A stretch of DNA of 64,000 bases, from positions 3,490,946 through 3,554,945 of the forward strand of contig NC_053397.1 in the NCBI RefSeq assembly GCF_905171765.1. The letters are read 5' to 3'. The notes under the pieces are model-generated. The model was not told the origin of the DNA, did no database searches, and was given only the letters and a program-made list of their open reading frames with translations. Each line of letters begins with the position of its first letter. Within the stretch, counting starts at the first letter, position 1. Source of the stretch: Bufo bufo. Taxonomy: Eukaryota; Chordata; Amphibia; Anura; Bufonidae. This document shows, one piece after another, positions 27,026 through 40,137 of the stretch. Made by a program: the position numbers and the translations under genes.

Positions 27026-30000
27026 TGATATGACAGCACTCTGATATTAGATGAAAGTGCACTGATATTAGATGAGAGCACTCTGATATTAGATGAAAGT
27101 GCTGAAAGGGCTCTAATATTAGATGAAAATGCTCTGATATAAGATGAAAGTGATCTGATATTGGATGAATGCACTCTGATGTAACATGAGAGCACTCTGA
27201 TATTAGGTGAATGCACTCTGATATTAGGTGAATGCACTCTGATATAAGATGAATGCGCTCTGATGTTAGATGAATGCACTCTGATATTAGGTGAATGCAC
27301 TCTGATGTTAGATGAGAGCGCTCTGATGTAAGATGAATGCACTCTGATGTTAGATGAGAGCGCTCTGATGTAAGATGAATGCACTCTGATGTTAGATGAA
27401 TGCACTCTGATGTAAGATGAATGCACTCTGATGTTAGATGAATGCACTCTGATGTTAGATGAATGCACTCTGATGTAAGATGAGAGCGCTCTGATGTCAG
27501 ATTAGAGCACTCTGATGTTAGATGAATGCATTCTGATGTAAGATGAGGGCACTCTGATATTAGGTGAATGCACTCTGATGTTAGATGAATGCATTCTGAT
27601 GTAAGATGAGGGCACTCTGATATTAGGTGAATGCACTCTGATGTTAGATGAATGCACTCTGATGTAAGATGAGAGCGCTCTGATATTAGGTGAATGCACT
27701 CTGATGTTAGATGAATGCACTCTGATGTTAGATGAATGCACTCTGATGTAAGATGAGAGCGCTCTGATGTTAGATGAATGCACTCTGATGTAAGATGAGA
27801 GCGCTCTGATGTTAGATGAATGCACTCTGATGTAAGATGAGAGCGCTCTGATGTTAGATGAATGCACTCTGATATTGGATGAATGCACTCTGATGTAACA
27901 TGAGAGCACTCTGATATTAGGTGAATGCACTCTGATATTAGGTGAATGCACTCTGATATTAGGTGAATGCACTCTGATATTAGGTGAATGCACTCTGATA
28001 TAAGATGAATGCGCTCTGATGTTAGATGAATGCACTCTGATATTAGGTGAATGCACTCTGATGTTAGATGAGAGCGCTCTGATGTAAGATGAATGCACTC
28101 TGATGTTAGATGAGAGCGCTCTGATGTAAGATGAATGCACTCTGATGTTAGATGAATGCACTCTGATGTAAGATGAATGCACTCTGATGTAAGATGAATG
28201 CACTCTGATGTTAGATGAATGCACTCTGATGTTAGATGAGAGCGCTCTGATGTCAGATTAGAGCACTCTGATGTTAGATGAATGCATTCTGATGTAAGAT
28301 GAGGGCACTCTGATATTAGGTGAATGCACTCTGATGTTAGATGAATGCATTCTGATGTAAGATGAGGGCACTCTGATGTTAGATGAATGAACTCTGATGT
28401 TAGATGAATGCACTCTGATGTTAGATGAATGCACTCTGATGTAAGATGAATGCACTCTGATGTAAGATGAGAGCGCTCTGATGTTAGATGAATGCACTCT
28501 GATATTAGATGAATGCACTCTGATGTTAGATGAATGCACTCTGATGTAAGATGAGAGCGCTCTGATATTAGGTGAATGCACTCTGATGTTAGATGAATGC
28601 ACTCTGATGTTAGATGAATGCACTCTGATGTAAGATGAGAGCGCTCTGATGTTAGATGAATGCACTCTGATGTAAGATGAGAGCGCTCTGATGTTAGATG
28701 AATGAACTCTGATGTTAGATGAATGCACTCTGATGTTAGATGAATGCACTCTGATGTAAGATGAATGCACTCTGATGTAAGATGAGAGCGCTCTGATGTT
28801 AGATGAATGCACTCTGATGTAAGATGAGGGCACTCTGATGTTAGATGAATGCACTCTGATGTAAGATGAATGCACTCTGATGTTAGGTGAATGCACTCTG
28901 ATGTTAGATGAATGCACTCTGATGTTAGATGAATGCACTCTGATGTAAGATGAGAGCGCTCTGATGTCAGATTAGAGCACTCTGATGTTAGATGAATGCA
29001 TTCTGATGTAAGATGAGGGCACTCTGATATTAGGTGAATGCACTCTGATGTTAGATGAATGCATTCTGATGTAAGATGAGGGCACTCTGATATTAGGTGA
29101 ATGCACTCTGATGTTAGATGAATGCACTCTGATGTAAGATGAGAGCGCTCTGATATTAGGTGAATGCACTCTGATGTTAGATGAATGCACTCTGATGTTA
29201 GATGAATGCACTCTGATGTAAGATGAGAGCGCTCTGATGTTAGATGAATGCACTCTGATGTAAGATGAGAGCGCTCTGATGTTAGATGAATGCACTCTGA
29301 TGTAAGATGAATGCACTCTGATGTAAGATGAGAGCGCTCTGATGTTAGATGAATGCACTCTGATATTGGATGAATGCACTCTGATGTAACATGAGAGCAC
29401 TCTGATATTAGGTGAATGCACTCTGATATTAGGTGAATGCACTCTGATATTAGGTGAATGCACTCTGATATAAGATGAATGCGCTCTGATGTTAGATGAA
29501 TGCACTCTGATATTAGGTGAATGCACTCTGATGTTAGATGAGAGCGCTCTGATGTAAGATGAATGCACTCTGATGTTAGATGAGAGCGCTCTGATGTAAG
29601 ATGAATGCACTCTGATGTTAGATGAATGCACTCTGATGTAAGATGAATGCACTCTGATGTAAGATGAATGCACTCTGATGTTAGATGAATGCACTCTGAT
29701 GTAAGATGAGGGCACTCTGATGTAAGATGAATGCACTCTGATGTAAGATGAGAGCGCTCTGATGTTAGATGAATGCACTCTGATGTAAGATGAGAGCGCT
29801 CTGATGTTAGATGAATGAACTCTGATGTTAGATGAATGCACTCTGATGTTAGATGAATGCACTCTGATGTTAGATGAATGCACTCTGATGTAAGATGAGA
29901 GCGCTCTGATGTTAGATGAATGCACTCTGATGTAAGATGAGAGCGCTCTGATGTTAGATGAATGCACTCTGATGTAAGATGAGAGCGCTCTGATGTTAGA

Positions 30001-33000
30001 TGAATGCACTCTGATATTGGATGAATGCACTCTGATGTAACATGAGAGCACTCTGATATTAGGTGAATGCACTCTGATATTAGGTGAATGCACTCTGATA
30101 TTAGGTGAATGCACTCTGATATTAGGTGAATGCACTCTGATATAAGATGAATGCGCTCTGATGTTAGATGAATGCACTCTGATATTAGGTGAATGCACTC
30201 TGATGTTAGATGAGAGCGCTCTGATGTAAGATGAATGCACTCTGATGTTAGATGAGAGCGCTCTGATGTAAGATGAATGCACTCTGATGTTAGATGAATG
30301 CACTCTGATGTAAGATGAATGCACTCTGATGTAAGATGAATGCACTCTGATGTTAGATGAATGCACTCTGATGTTAGATGAGAGCGCTCTGATGTCAGAT
30401 TAGAGCACTCTGATGTTAGATGAATGCATTCTGATGTAAGATGAGGGCACTCTGATATTAGGTGAATGCACTCTGATGTTAGATGAATGCATTCTGATGT
30501 AAGATGAGGGCACTCTGATGTTAGATGAATGAACTCTGATGTTAGATGAATGCACTCTGATGTTAGATGAATGCACTCTGATGTAAGATGAATGCACTCT
30601 GATGTAAGATGAGAGCGCTCTGATGTTAGATGAATGCACTCTGATATTAGATGAATGCACTCTGATGTTAGATGAATGCACTCTGATGTAAGATGAGAGC
30701 GCTCTGATATTAGGTGAATGCACTCTGATGTTAGATGAATGCACTCTGATGTTAGATGAATGCACTCTGATGTAAGATGAGAGCGCTCTGATGTTAGATG
30801 AATGCACTCTGATGTAAGATGAGAGCGCTCTGATGTTAGATGAATGAACTCTGATGTTAGATGAATGCACTCTGATGTTAGATGAATGCACTCTGATGTA
30901 AGATGAATGCACTCTGATGTAAGATGAGAGCGCTCTGATGTTAGATGAATGCACTCTGATGTAAGATGAGGGCACTCTGATGTTAGATGAATGCACTCTG
31001 ATGTAAGATGAATGCACTCTGATGTTAGGTGAATGCACTCTGATGTTAGATGAATGCACTCTGATGTTAGATGAATGCACTCTGATGTAAGATGAGAGCG
31101 CTCTGATGTCAGATTAGAGCACTCTGATGTTAGATGAATGCATTCTGATGTAAGATGAGGGCACTCTGATATTAGGTGAATGCACTCTGATGTTAGATGA
31201 ATGCATTCTGATGTAAGATGAGGGCACTCTGATATTAGGTGAATGCACTCTGATGTTAGATGAATGCACTCTGATGTAAGATGAGAGCGCTCTGATATTA
31301 GGTGAATGCACTCTGATGTTAGATGAATGCACTCTGATGTTAGATGAATGCACTCTGATGTAAGATGAGAGCGCTCTGATGTTAGATGAATGCACTCTGA
31401 TGTAAGATGAGAGCGCTCTGATGTTAGATGAATGCACTCTGATGTAAGATGAATGCACTCTGATGTAAGATGAGAGCGCTCTGATGTTAGATGAATGCAC
31501 TCTGATATTGGATGAATGCACTCTGATGTAACATGAGAGCACTCTGATATTAGGTGAATGCACTCTGATATTAGGTGAATGCACTCTGATATTAGGTGAA
31601 TGCACTCTGATATAAGATGAATGCGCTCTGATGTTAGATGAATGCACTCTGATATTAGGTGAATGCACTCTGATGTTAGATGAGAGCGCTCTGATGTAAG
31701 ATGAATGCACTCTGATGTTAGATGAGAGCGCTCTGATGTAAGATGAATGCACTCTGATGTTAGATGAATGCACTCTGATGTAAGATGAATGCACTCTGAT
31801 GTAAGATGAATGCACTCTGATGTTAGATGAATGCACTCTGATGTAAGATGAGGGCACTCTGATGTAAGATGAATGCACTCTGATGTTAGATGAATGCACT
31901 CTGATGTTAGATGAATGCATTCTGATGTAAGATGAGGGCACTCTGATATTAGGTGAATGCACTCTGATGTTAGATGAATGCATTCTGATGTAAGATGAGG
32001 GCACTCTGATATTAGGTGAATGCACTCTGATGTTAGATGAATGCACTCTGATGTAAGATGAGAGCGCTCTGATATTAGGTGAATGCACTCTGATGTTAGA
32101 TGAATGCACTCTGATGTTAGATGAATGCACTCTGATGTAAGATGAGAGCGCTCTGATGTTAGATGAATGCACTCTGATGTAAGATGAGAGCGCTCTGATG
32201 TTAGATGAATGAACTCTGATGTTAGATGAATGCACTCTGATGTTAGATGAATGCACTCTGATGTAAGATGAATGCACTCTGATGTAAGATGAGAGCGCTC
32301 TGATGTTAGATGAATGCACTCTGATGTAAGATGAGGGCACTCTGATGTTAGATGAATGCACTCTGATGTAAGATGAGGGCACTCTGATGTTAGATTAATG
32401 CACTCTGATGTAAGATGAATGCACTCTGATGTTAGATGAATGCACTCTGATGTTAGATGAGGGCACTCTGATGTTAGATGAATGCACTCTGATGTAAGAT
32501 GAGGGCACTCTGATGTTAGATGAGAGCACTCTGATGTAAGATGAGGGCACTCTGATGTAAGATGAGGGCACTCTGATGTTAGATGAATACACTCTGATGT
32601 AAGATGAATGCACTCTGATGTTAGATGAATGCATTCTGATGTAAGATGAGGGCACTCTGATGTAAGATGAGGGCACTCTGATGTTAGATGAATACACTCT
32701 GATATTAGGTGAATGCACTCTGATGTTAGATGAATGCACTCTGATGTAAGATGAATGCACTCTGATGTTAGATGAGAGCGCTCTGATGTTAGATGAATGC
32801 ACTCTGATGCTAGATGAATGCACTCTGATGTTAGATGAATGCACTCTGATGTAAGATGAGAGCTCTCTGATGTTAGATGAATGCACTCTGATGTTAGATG
32901 AGAGCGCTCTGATGTTAGATGAATGCACTCTGATGTTAGATGAATGCACTCTGATGTTAGATGAATGCACTCTGATGTTAGATGAATGCACTCTGATATA

Positions 33001-35868
33001 AGATGAATGCACTCTGATGTTAGATGAATGCACTCTGATGTAAGATGAATGCTCTCTGATGTAAGATGAATGCACTCTGATATAAGATGAGGGCACTCTG
33101 ATGTTAGATGAATGCACTCTGATGTTAGATGAATGCACTCTGATGTTAGATGAATGCACTCTGATGTTAGATGAATGCACTCTGATGTTAGATGAATGCA
33201 CTCTGATGTTAGATGAATGCACTCTGATGTAAGATGAGGGCACTCTGATATAAGATGAGGGCACTCTGATGTTAGATGAATGCACTCTGATGTAAGATGA
33301 ATGCACTCTGATGTAAGATGAATGCACTCTGATGTAAGATGAATGCACTCTGATGTTAGATGAGAGCGCTCTGATGTTAGATGAATGCACTCTGATGTTA
33401 GATGAATGCACTCTGATGTTAGATGAATGCACTCTGATATAAGATGAATGCACTCTGATGTAAGATGAATGCACTCTGATGTTAGATGAATGCACTCTGA
33501 TGTAAGATGAGAGCTCTCTGATGTTAGATGAATGCACTCTGATGTTAGATGAGAGCGCTCTGATGTTAGATGAATGCACTCTGATGTTAGATGAATGCAC
33601 TCTGATGTTAGATGAATGCACTCTGATGTTAGATGAATGCACTCTGATGTTAGATGAATGCACTCTGATGTTAGATGAATGCACTCTGATGTTAGATGAA
33701 TGCACTCTGATGTTAGATGAATGCACTCTGATGTAAGATGAGGGCACTCTGATGTAAGATGAATGCACTCTGATGTTAGATGAGGGCACTCTGATGTTAG
33801 ATGAATGCACTCTGATGTTAGATTAATGCACTCTGATGTAAGATGAATGCACTCTGATGTAAGATGAGGGCACTCTGATGTAAGATGAATGCACTCTGAT
33901 GTTAGATGAGGGCACTCTGATGTTAGATGAATGCACTCTGATGTTAGATGAATGCACTCTGATGTAAGATGAGAGCGCTCTGATGTTAGATGAGGGCACT
34001 CTGATGTAAGATGAATGCACTCTGATGTTAGATGAGGGCACTCTGATGTTAGATGAATGCACTCTGATGTTAGATGAATGCACTCTGATGTAAGATGAAT
34101 GCACTCTGATGTTAGATGAATGCACTCTGATGTTAGATGAATGCACTCTGATGTAAGATGAGGGCACTCTGATGTAAGATGAATGCACTCTGATGTTAGA
34201 TGAGAGCGCTCTGATGTTAGATGAGAGCACTCTGATGTAAGATGAATGCACTCTGATGTTAGATGAGGGCACTCTGATGTTAGATGAATGCACTCTGATG
34301 TAAGATGAATGCACTCTGGTGTTAGATGAGGGCACTCTGATATTAGGTGAATGCACTCTGATGTAAGATGAATGCACTCTGATGTAAGATGAGAGCGCTC
34401 TGATGTTAGATGAGGGCACTCTGATGTAAGATGAATGCACTCTGATGTTAGATGAATGCTCTCTGATGTTAGATGAATGCACTCTGGTGTTAGATGAGGG
34501 CACTCTGATATTAGGTGAATGCACTCTGATGTAAGATGAATGCACTCTGATGTTAGATGAATGCTCTCTGATGTTAGATGAATGCTCTCTGATGTTAGAT
34601 GAATGCTCTCTGATGTAAGATGAATGCACTCTGATGTTAGATGAATGCACTCTGATGTTAGATGAATGCACTCTGATGTTAGATGAATGCACTCTGATAT
34701 AAGATGAGGGCACTCTGATGTTAGATGAATGCACTCTGATGTAAGATGAATGCTCTCTGATGTAAGATGAATGCACTCTGATGTAAGATGAATGCACTCT
34801 GATGTTAGATGAATGCACTCTGATGTTAGATGAATGCACTCTGATGTAAGATGAGGGCACTCTGATGTAAGATGAATGCACTCTGATGTTAGATGAGAGC
34901 GCTCTGATGTTAGATGAGAGCACTCTGATGTAAGATGAATGCACTCTGATGTTAGATGAGGGCACTCTGATGTTAGATGAATGCACTCTGATGTAAGATG
35001 AATGCACTCTGATATAAGATGAATGCACTCTGATGTAAGATGAATGCACTCTGATGTTAGATGAATGCTCTCTGATGTTAGATGAATGCTCTCTGATGTA
35101 AGATGAATGCACTCTGATGTAAGATGAATGCACTCTGATGTTAGATGAATGCACTCTGATGTTAGATGAATGCACTCTGATGTAAGATGAGGGCACTCTG
35201 ATGTAAGATGAATGCACTCTGATGTTAGATGAGAGCGCTCTGATGTTAGATGAGAGCACTCTGATGTAAGATGAATGCACTCTGATGTTAGATGAGGGCA
35301 CTCTGATGTTAGATGAATGCACTCTGATGTAAGATGAATGCACTCTGATATAAGATGAATGCACTCTGATGTTAGATGAGAGCGCTCTGATGTTAGATGA
35401 GAGCACTCTGATGTAAGATGAATGCACTCTGATGTAAGATGAGGGCACTCTGATGTTAGATGAATGCACTCTGATGTTAGATGAATGCACTCTGATGTAA
35501 GATGAATGCACTCTGATGTTAGATGAGGGCACTCTGATGTTAGATGAATGCACTCTGATGTTAGATGAGGGCACTCTGATGTAAGATGAATGCACTCTGA
35601 TGTTAGATGAGGGCACTCTGATGTTAGATGAGGGCACTCTGATGTTAGATGAATGCACTCTGATATAAGATGAATGCACTCTGATGTTAGATGAATGCAC
35701 TCTGATATAAGATGAATGCACTCTGATGTTAGATGAATGCACTCTGATGTAAGATGAATGCACTCTGATATAAGATGAATGCACTCTGATGTTAGATGAG
35801 AGCGCTCTGATGTTAGATGATTAAATTAAAGCACTCTGAAATTAGATACCGCCATGATATAAGATGAC
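27026..35868. repeat. 21-bp minisatellite array with higher-order structure
   Basis: There are about 420 copies of GATGTTAGATGAATGCACTC+T. Variant positions include GTAAG/GTTAG, AATGC/GAGCG/GAGGG and CACTC/CGCTC. Because 21 is divisible by three and one minus-strand frame lacks stops, the array shows a chain of open frames repeating the heptad HSSNIRV, up to 653 codons at 33823-35784. One + frame repeats MLDECTL. Between 27.5 and 32.4 kb identical blocks recur at 714 bp (34 units), 1428 bp and 2142 bp. The 226-codon frame at 28258-28938 is repeated exactly at 30400-31080. The right part (32.4-35.9 kb) is less ordered. I read it as intronic satellite, not coding. Confidence 0.96.
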
Positions 35869-36345
35869 CCCCATCACACGCCCTCACTCCCTCCTTTCAG
35901 AATAATATTGTGGTTTACAGGGCACAGGATATCTGTCCCCCTCAGGGATACTCTATATTCACTACATGCAGAAGTTTCGTGAATTCTGTTCTTCAATAAT
36001 TTGTACTGAGTTTTAACCTGTCTCATAGTCAAATCAAGAGCTGCATTCACAATTCTGCTGGGAACCAAGGTATCTACCAGCTCTGTGATGAAGGCCATGC
36101 CACTAACAGCCTGAGCTCTACTTCTGCATGGCAATACAATGCGTGTGCTGTAGTGAGCGCAGCAGAATACGCTCTGCGCAGACAATGAACCAGCAGGGGG
36201 CGATGTGAGATCAGTGCTACGACTAGGCTGGCAGACTGTGCTGCCTGATATTTAAGCAGTAGAACAAAATGACAAGCTCAGCTCTGCTATACGGGTTCCT
36301 TCCTTCTGCTTGCTCACCCCTTCTACAACCCTTTGTCTATTTCAG
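35869..36345 (+). other. CAMKV intron end before the last exon
   Basis: This is the last 477 bp of the 20.9-kb intron, ending in a pyrimidine-rich tract and CTATTTCAG. A 103-codon minus-strand frame (35874-36185) has no recognised domain. The CAGCAGGGGGCGATGTGAG stretch near 36191 resembles a CTCF-type core, but I cannot test that. Confidence 0.5.
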
Positions 36346-36534
36346 AAAGCCGTACGAGTGACCACCATGATGAAAAGGTTGAGAGCTCCGGAACAGACCG
36401 AGTCCAAAACCCCTTCTCCATCCACGGAGAACGAGAGGACACCAGGCCTGGCAACCCCGGCCCCGTCACCAGCCAGCACGCCAGCCGAGGACACTCCAAC
36501 TCTGCTGACTCCATCTCCTGATGGAACCGGCTGA
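36346..36534 (+). CDS. CAMKV: CAMKV terminal coding exon: CaM-binding helix and P/S/T tail
   Basis: This exon starts after CTATTTCAG in phase 0 and reads 62 codons to TGA. KAVRVTTMMKRLRAPEQ completes the basic amphipathic calmodulin-binding segment begun in the previous exon (NFAKAKWK). The remaining 45 or so residues are disordered and rich in Pro, Thr and Ser (TPSPSTENERTPG, ATPAPSPASTPAED, LLTPSPDGTG), with several TP or SP sites. As I recall, mammalian CAMKV has a much longer tail built of ATPATDGS-like repeats, about 500 residues in all. Here the tail is short and not repeated. Confidence 0.93.
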   Translation, partial: KAVRVTTMMKRLRAPEQTESKTPSPSTENERTPGLATPAPSPASTPAEDTPTLLTPSPDGTG

Positions 36535-37295
36535 GAGTTCTGGAGAGGAGAGCTGCCAACCCGAAACCCTCTTCACCGCAGAGCATACTCTCATTAACCC
36601 TTCCTTCCCCTCCGCTCAGGAGGGGTTCTCTGCAGTCATGTCATTAACATTGTCGCTGTCAGAGAGAACTGCACCTGACTGCAGCGCAGAGCCATGTCAG
36701 ATCCGTTGAATGCTAGGCAGAACCGCAGCACTAACCCTATTGCATTGCCCCATTAACCCCTCCACTGCTAGAGCAGAGCCTTTATTTTGATTCCGCATCC
36801 TCTTAGTTGCTAGAGATTTGTGCACTGTTAGAGGAACGTTATTTGCCCTCATCCCCTCCTCGCTATGACGCTAGGAATGAAGGCGTCTCGCACCGTCATT
36901 CAGTGGACCTCTTGCCACGAACGTGAATCTACATACAAAAAGTTTATTACTGAGGCGTTTTGATGAAGTGTACCTTTTTAGCTCGCTGCCTCTTTGTGGC
37001 ATTTCCTTACTACCTTGGTATTTATAAAGAGCATGTAATATGGCTTCTGCCCCTGTGCCTGGGAGGGGGAGCGTTAGAACATGAGAGCCATACCCCCCTC
37101 TTGGGTACAGGACGTCACAGGCTTGACAGGTCCACTTTAAGCCTGGGCTGTATTATACCAGGTGGCGAGCTTCTATCTCCAGGCTGCCCCTTGTTTCTGA
37201 ACCCCTCTGTGCCCCACTTGGGGGACACGTCTTGTACAGACCTTTGCCCTGTGTTTTGTAAGCTTTCTTTGAATAAATGTGCTGCTTGTCCCAGT
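36535..37295 (+). other. CAMKV: CAMKV 3' UTR with poly(A) signal
   Basis: The sequence after the stop codon holds no conserved frame. AATAAA at 37272-37277 is followed by a GT-rich stretch (TGTGCTGCTTGTCCCAGTTG), giving a predicted cleavage site near 37295. The end is inferred, not seen. Confidence 0.7.
37272..37277 (+). terminator. Canonical polyadenylation signal AATAAA
   Basis: This AATAAA hexamer is about 740 bp after the CAMKV stop, with a GT-rich downstream element. It is the best candidate poly(A) signal for the gene. Confidence 0.7.
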
Positions 37296-37880
37296 TGTAC
37301 AGTGTCCATCATTGGGGAGGGGTCCCAGACTGACTGCAAACCGTGAGTGTGATGTACACAGCCTGCATGGAAACTCCTCGGGGGCGGAGACTAAGGGGGA
37401 GCAAAATCCCTCCCCTTCTGAACTATTTCCAAGCACCACCTCCTAAAAGGTTTCATGTGAAAAAGCACGCACCCCTCTCTGCCCAGAAAATGATGCTTCA
37501 GAGCAGTAATCACTGAACGTGGATGGAATCTGAAAAGGTTAGAAATGTATGAAAATCTCAAGACGTTCCTCCATGTCTTCCAGCACACGTTCTGTGACTG
37601 GTTCCTGTAATATATGAGGCACGCAGCATTATCCGCCTCCTGATCCCCTCAATACTCTTACATCACATATCTATCTACACAGAGATGTGTCAGACAGATG
37701 GGGCTGAAAGGTCTCACGGAAGATGACAGACGTTACACCGTGTGGAGGCAGAAGTGCGGCCGGCGGGGGGCGAGGGAGGCGTAAACTGTATACGGAGGAT
37801 AATATTATATCTATGTTCTGTATAATCTACTGAATATGGCCATAAAAACCCAGTAATCTCCGAGGACACAGCAAAATAGG
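37296..37880. other. Intergenic sequence after CAMKV, nothing recognised
   Basis: Unique-looking sequence with short open frames on both strands that match nothing I know. No transposon end, RNA gene or tandem repeat is visible. Confidence 0.6.
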
Positions 37881-38769
37881 TCATCCTGCTACAACCTGAG
37901 CATCTTATTATACATAGTGATATGGAGCATGCTGGAACAACCTGGGCATCTCCTATATATAATTATATATGTACAGCTGGAACAACCTGGGCATCTCCTA
38001 TATATAATTATATATGTACAGCCGGTATAAGTTATACATCTTCTTGTATATAGTGATATGGAGCATGCTGGTATAACCTGGGTATCTCCTGTATATAATT
38101 ATATATGTACAGCTGGTATAACCTGGGCATCTCCTGCATATAATTATATATGTACAGCTGGTATAAGTTATACATCTTCTTGTATATAGTGATATGGACC
38201 ATGCTGGTATAACCTGGGTATCTCCTGTATATAATGATATATGTACAGCTGGTATAACCTGGGCATCTCCTGTATATAGTTATATATGTACAGCTGGTAT
38301 AACCTGGGTATCTCCTGTATATAATTATATATGTACAGCTGGTATAACCTGGGCATCTCCTGTATACAATTATATATGTACAGCTGGTATAACCTGGGCA
38401 TCTCCTGTATACAATTATATATGTACAGCTGGTATAACCTGGGTATCTCCTGTATATAATTATATATGTACAGCTGGTATAACCTGGGCATCTCCTGTAT
38501 ACAATTATATATGTACAGCTGGTAAAACCTGGGTATCTCCTGTATATAATTATATATGTACAGCTGGTAAAACCTGGGCATCTCCTGTATATACTTATAT
38601 ATGTACAGCTGGTATCAGTTATACATCTTCTTGTATATAGTGATATGGAGCATGCTGGTATAACCTGGGTATCTACTGTATATAATTATATATGTACAGC
38701 TGGTATCAGTTATACATCTTCTTGTATATAGTGATATGGAGCATGCTGGTATAACCTGGGTATCTACTG
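37881..38769. repeat. 45-bp minisatellite
   Basis: The unit is GGTATAACCTGGGCATCTCC followed by TGTATATAATTATATATGTACAGCT in two parts (45 bp). A second unit type contains AAGTTATACATCTTCTTG and TAGTGATATGGAGCATGCTG. There are about 19 units. Since 45 is divisible by three, open frames of 137-148 codons appear on both strands (for example TAGITWASPVYNYIC repeated). They are not considered genes. Confidence 0.93.
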
Positions 38770-40137
38770 CCACTCAATATCTAAATACAGAGGAGAACAT
38801 TTACGAAGAGTGGCAATTTAGACGCTGGTCTTCGTCCCTCCTGCCTAAGTTATGTACAGGGAGTGCAGAATTATTAGGCAAGTTGTATTTTTGAGGATTA
38901 ATTTTATTATTGAACAACAACCATGTTCTCAATTAACCCAAAAAACTCATTAATATCAAAGCTGAATATTTTTGGAAGTAGTTTTTAGTTTGTTTTTAGT
39001 TTTAGCTATTTTAGGGGGATATCTGTGTGTGCAGGTGACTATTACTGTGCATAATTATTAGGCAACTTAACAAAAAACAAATATATACCCATTTCAATTA
39101 TTTATTTTTACCAGTGAAACCAATATAACATCTCAACATTCACAAATATACATTTCTGACATTCAAAAACAAAACAAAAACAAATCAGTGACCAACATAG
39201 CCACCTTTCTTTGCAAGGACACTCAAAAGCCTGCCATCCATGGATTCTGTCAGTGTTTTGATCTGATCACCATCAACATTGCGTGCAGCAGCAACCACAG
39301 CCTCCCAGACACTGTTCAGAGAGGTGTACTGTTTTCCCTCCTTGTAAATCTCACATTTGATGATGGACCACAGGTTCTCAATGGGGTTCAGATCAGGTGA
39401 ACAAGGAGGCCATGTCATTAGATTTTCTTCTTTTATACCCTTTCTTGCCAGCCACGCTGTGGAGTACTTGGACGCGTGTGATGGAGCATTGTCCTGCATG
39501 AAAATCATGTTTTTCTTGAAGGATGCAGACTTCTTCCTGTACCACTGCTTGAAGAAGGTGTCTTCCAGAAACTGGCAGTAGGACTGGGAGTTGAGCTTGA
39601 CTCCATCCTCAACCCGAAAAGGCCCCACAAGCTCATCTTTGATGATACCAGCCCAAACCAGTACTCCACCTCCACCTTGCTGGCGTCTGAGTCGGACTGG
39701 AGCTCTCTGCCCTTTACCAATCCAGCCACGGGCCCATCCATCTGGCCCATCAAGACTCACTCTCATTTCATCAGTCCATAAAACCTTAGAAAAATCAGTC
39801 TTGAGATATTTCTTGGCCCAGTCTTGACGTTTCAGCTTGTGTGTCTTGTTCAGTGGTGGTCGTCTTTCAGCCTTTCTTACCTTGGCCATGTCTCTGAGTA
39901 TTGCACACCTTGTGCTTTTGGGCACTCCAGTGATGTTGCAGCTCTGAAATATGGCCAAACTGGTGGCAAGTGGCATCTTGGCAGCTGCACGCTTGACTTT
40001 TCTCAGTTCATGGGCAGTTATTTTGCGCCTTGGTTTTTCCACACGCTTCTTGCGACCCTGTTGACTATTTTGAATGAAACGCTTGATTGTTCGATGATCA
40101 CGCTTCAGAAGCTTTGCAATTTTAAGAGTGCTGCATC

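Noticed and set aside
33823..35784. 653-codon minus-strand frame as a repetitive protein gene
   Set aside because: The period is 21 bp, it lies antisense within a CAMKV intron, and there is no unique N- or C-terminal sequence. It is kept only as a low-interest finding.
35874..36185. 103-codon minus-strand frame in the last CAMKV intron
   Set aside because: No recognised domain, no splice or promoter context, and of a length expected by chance.
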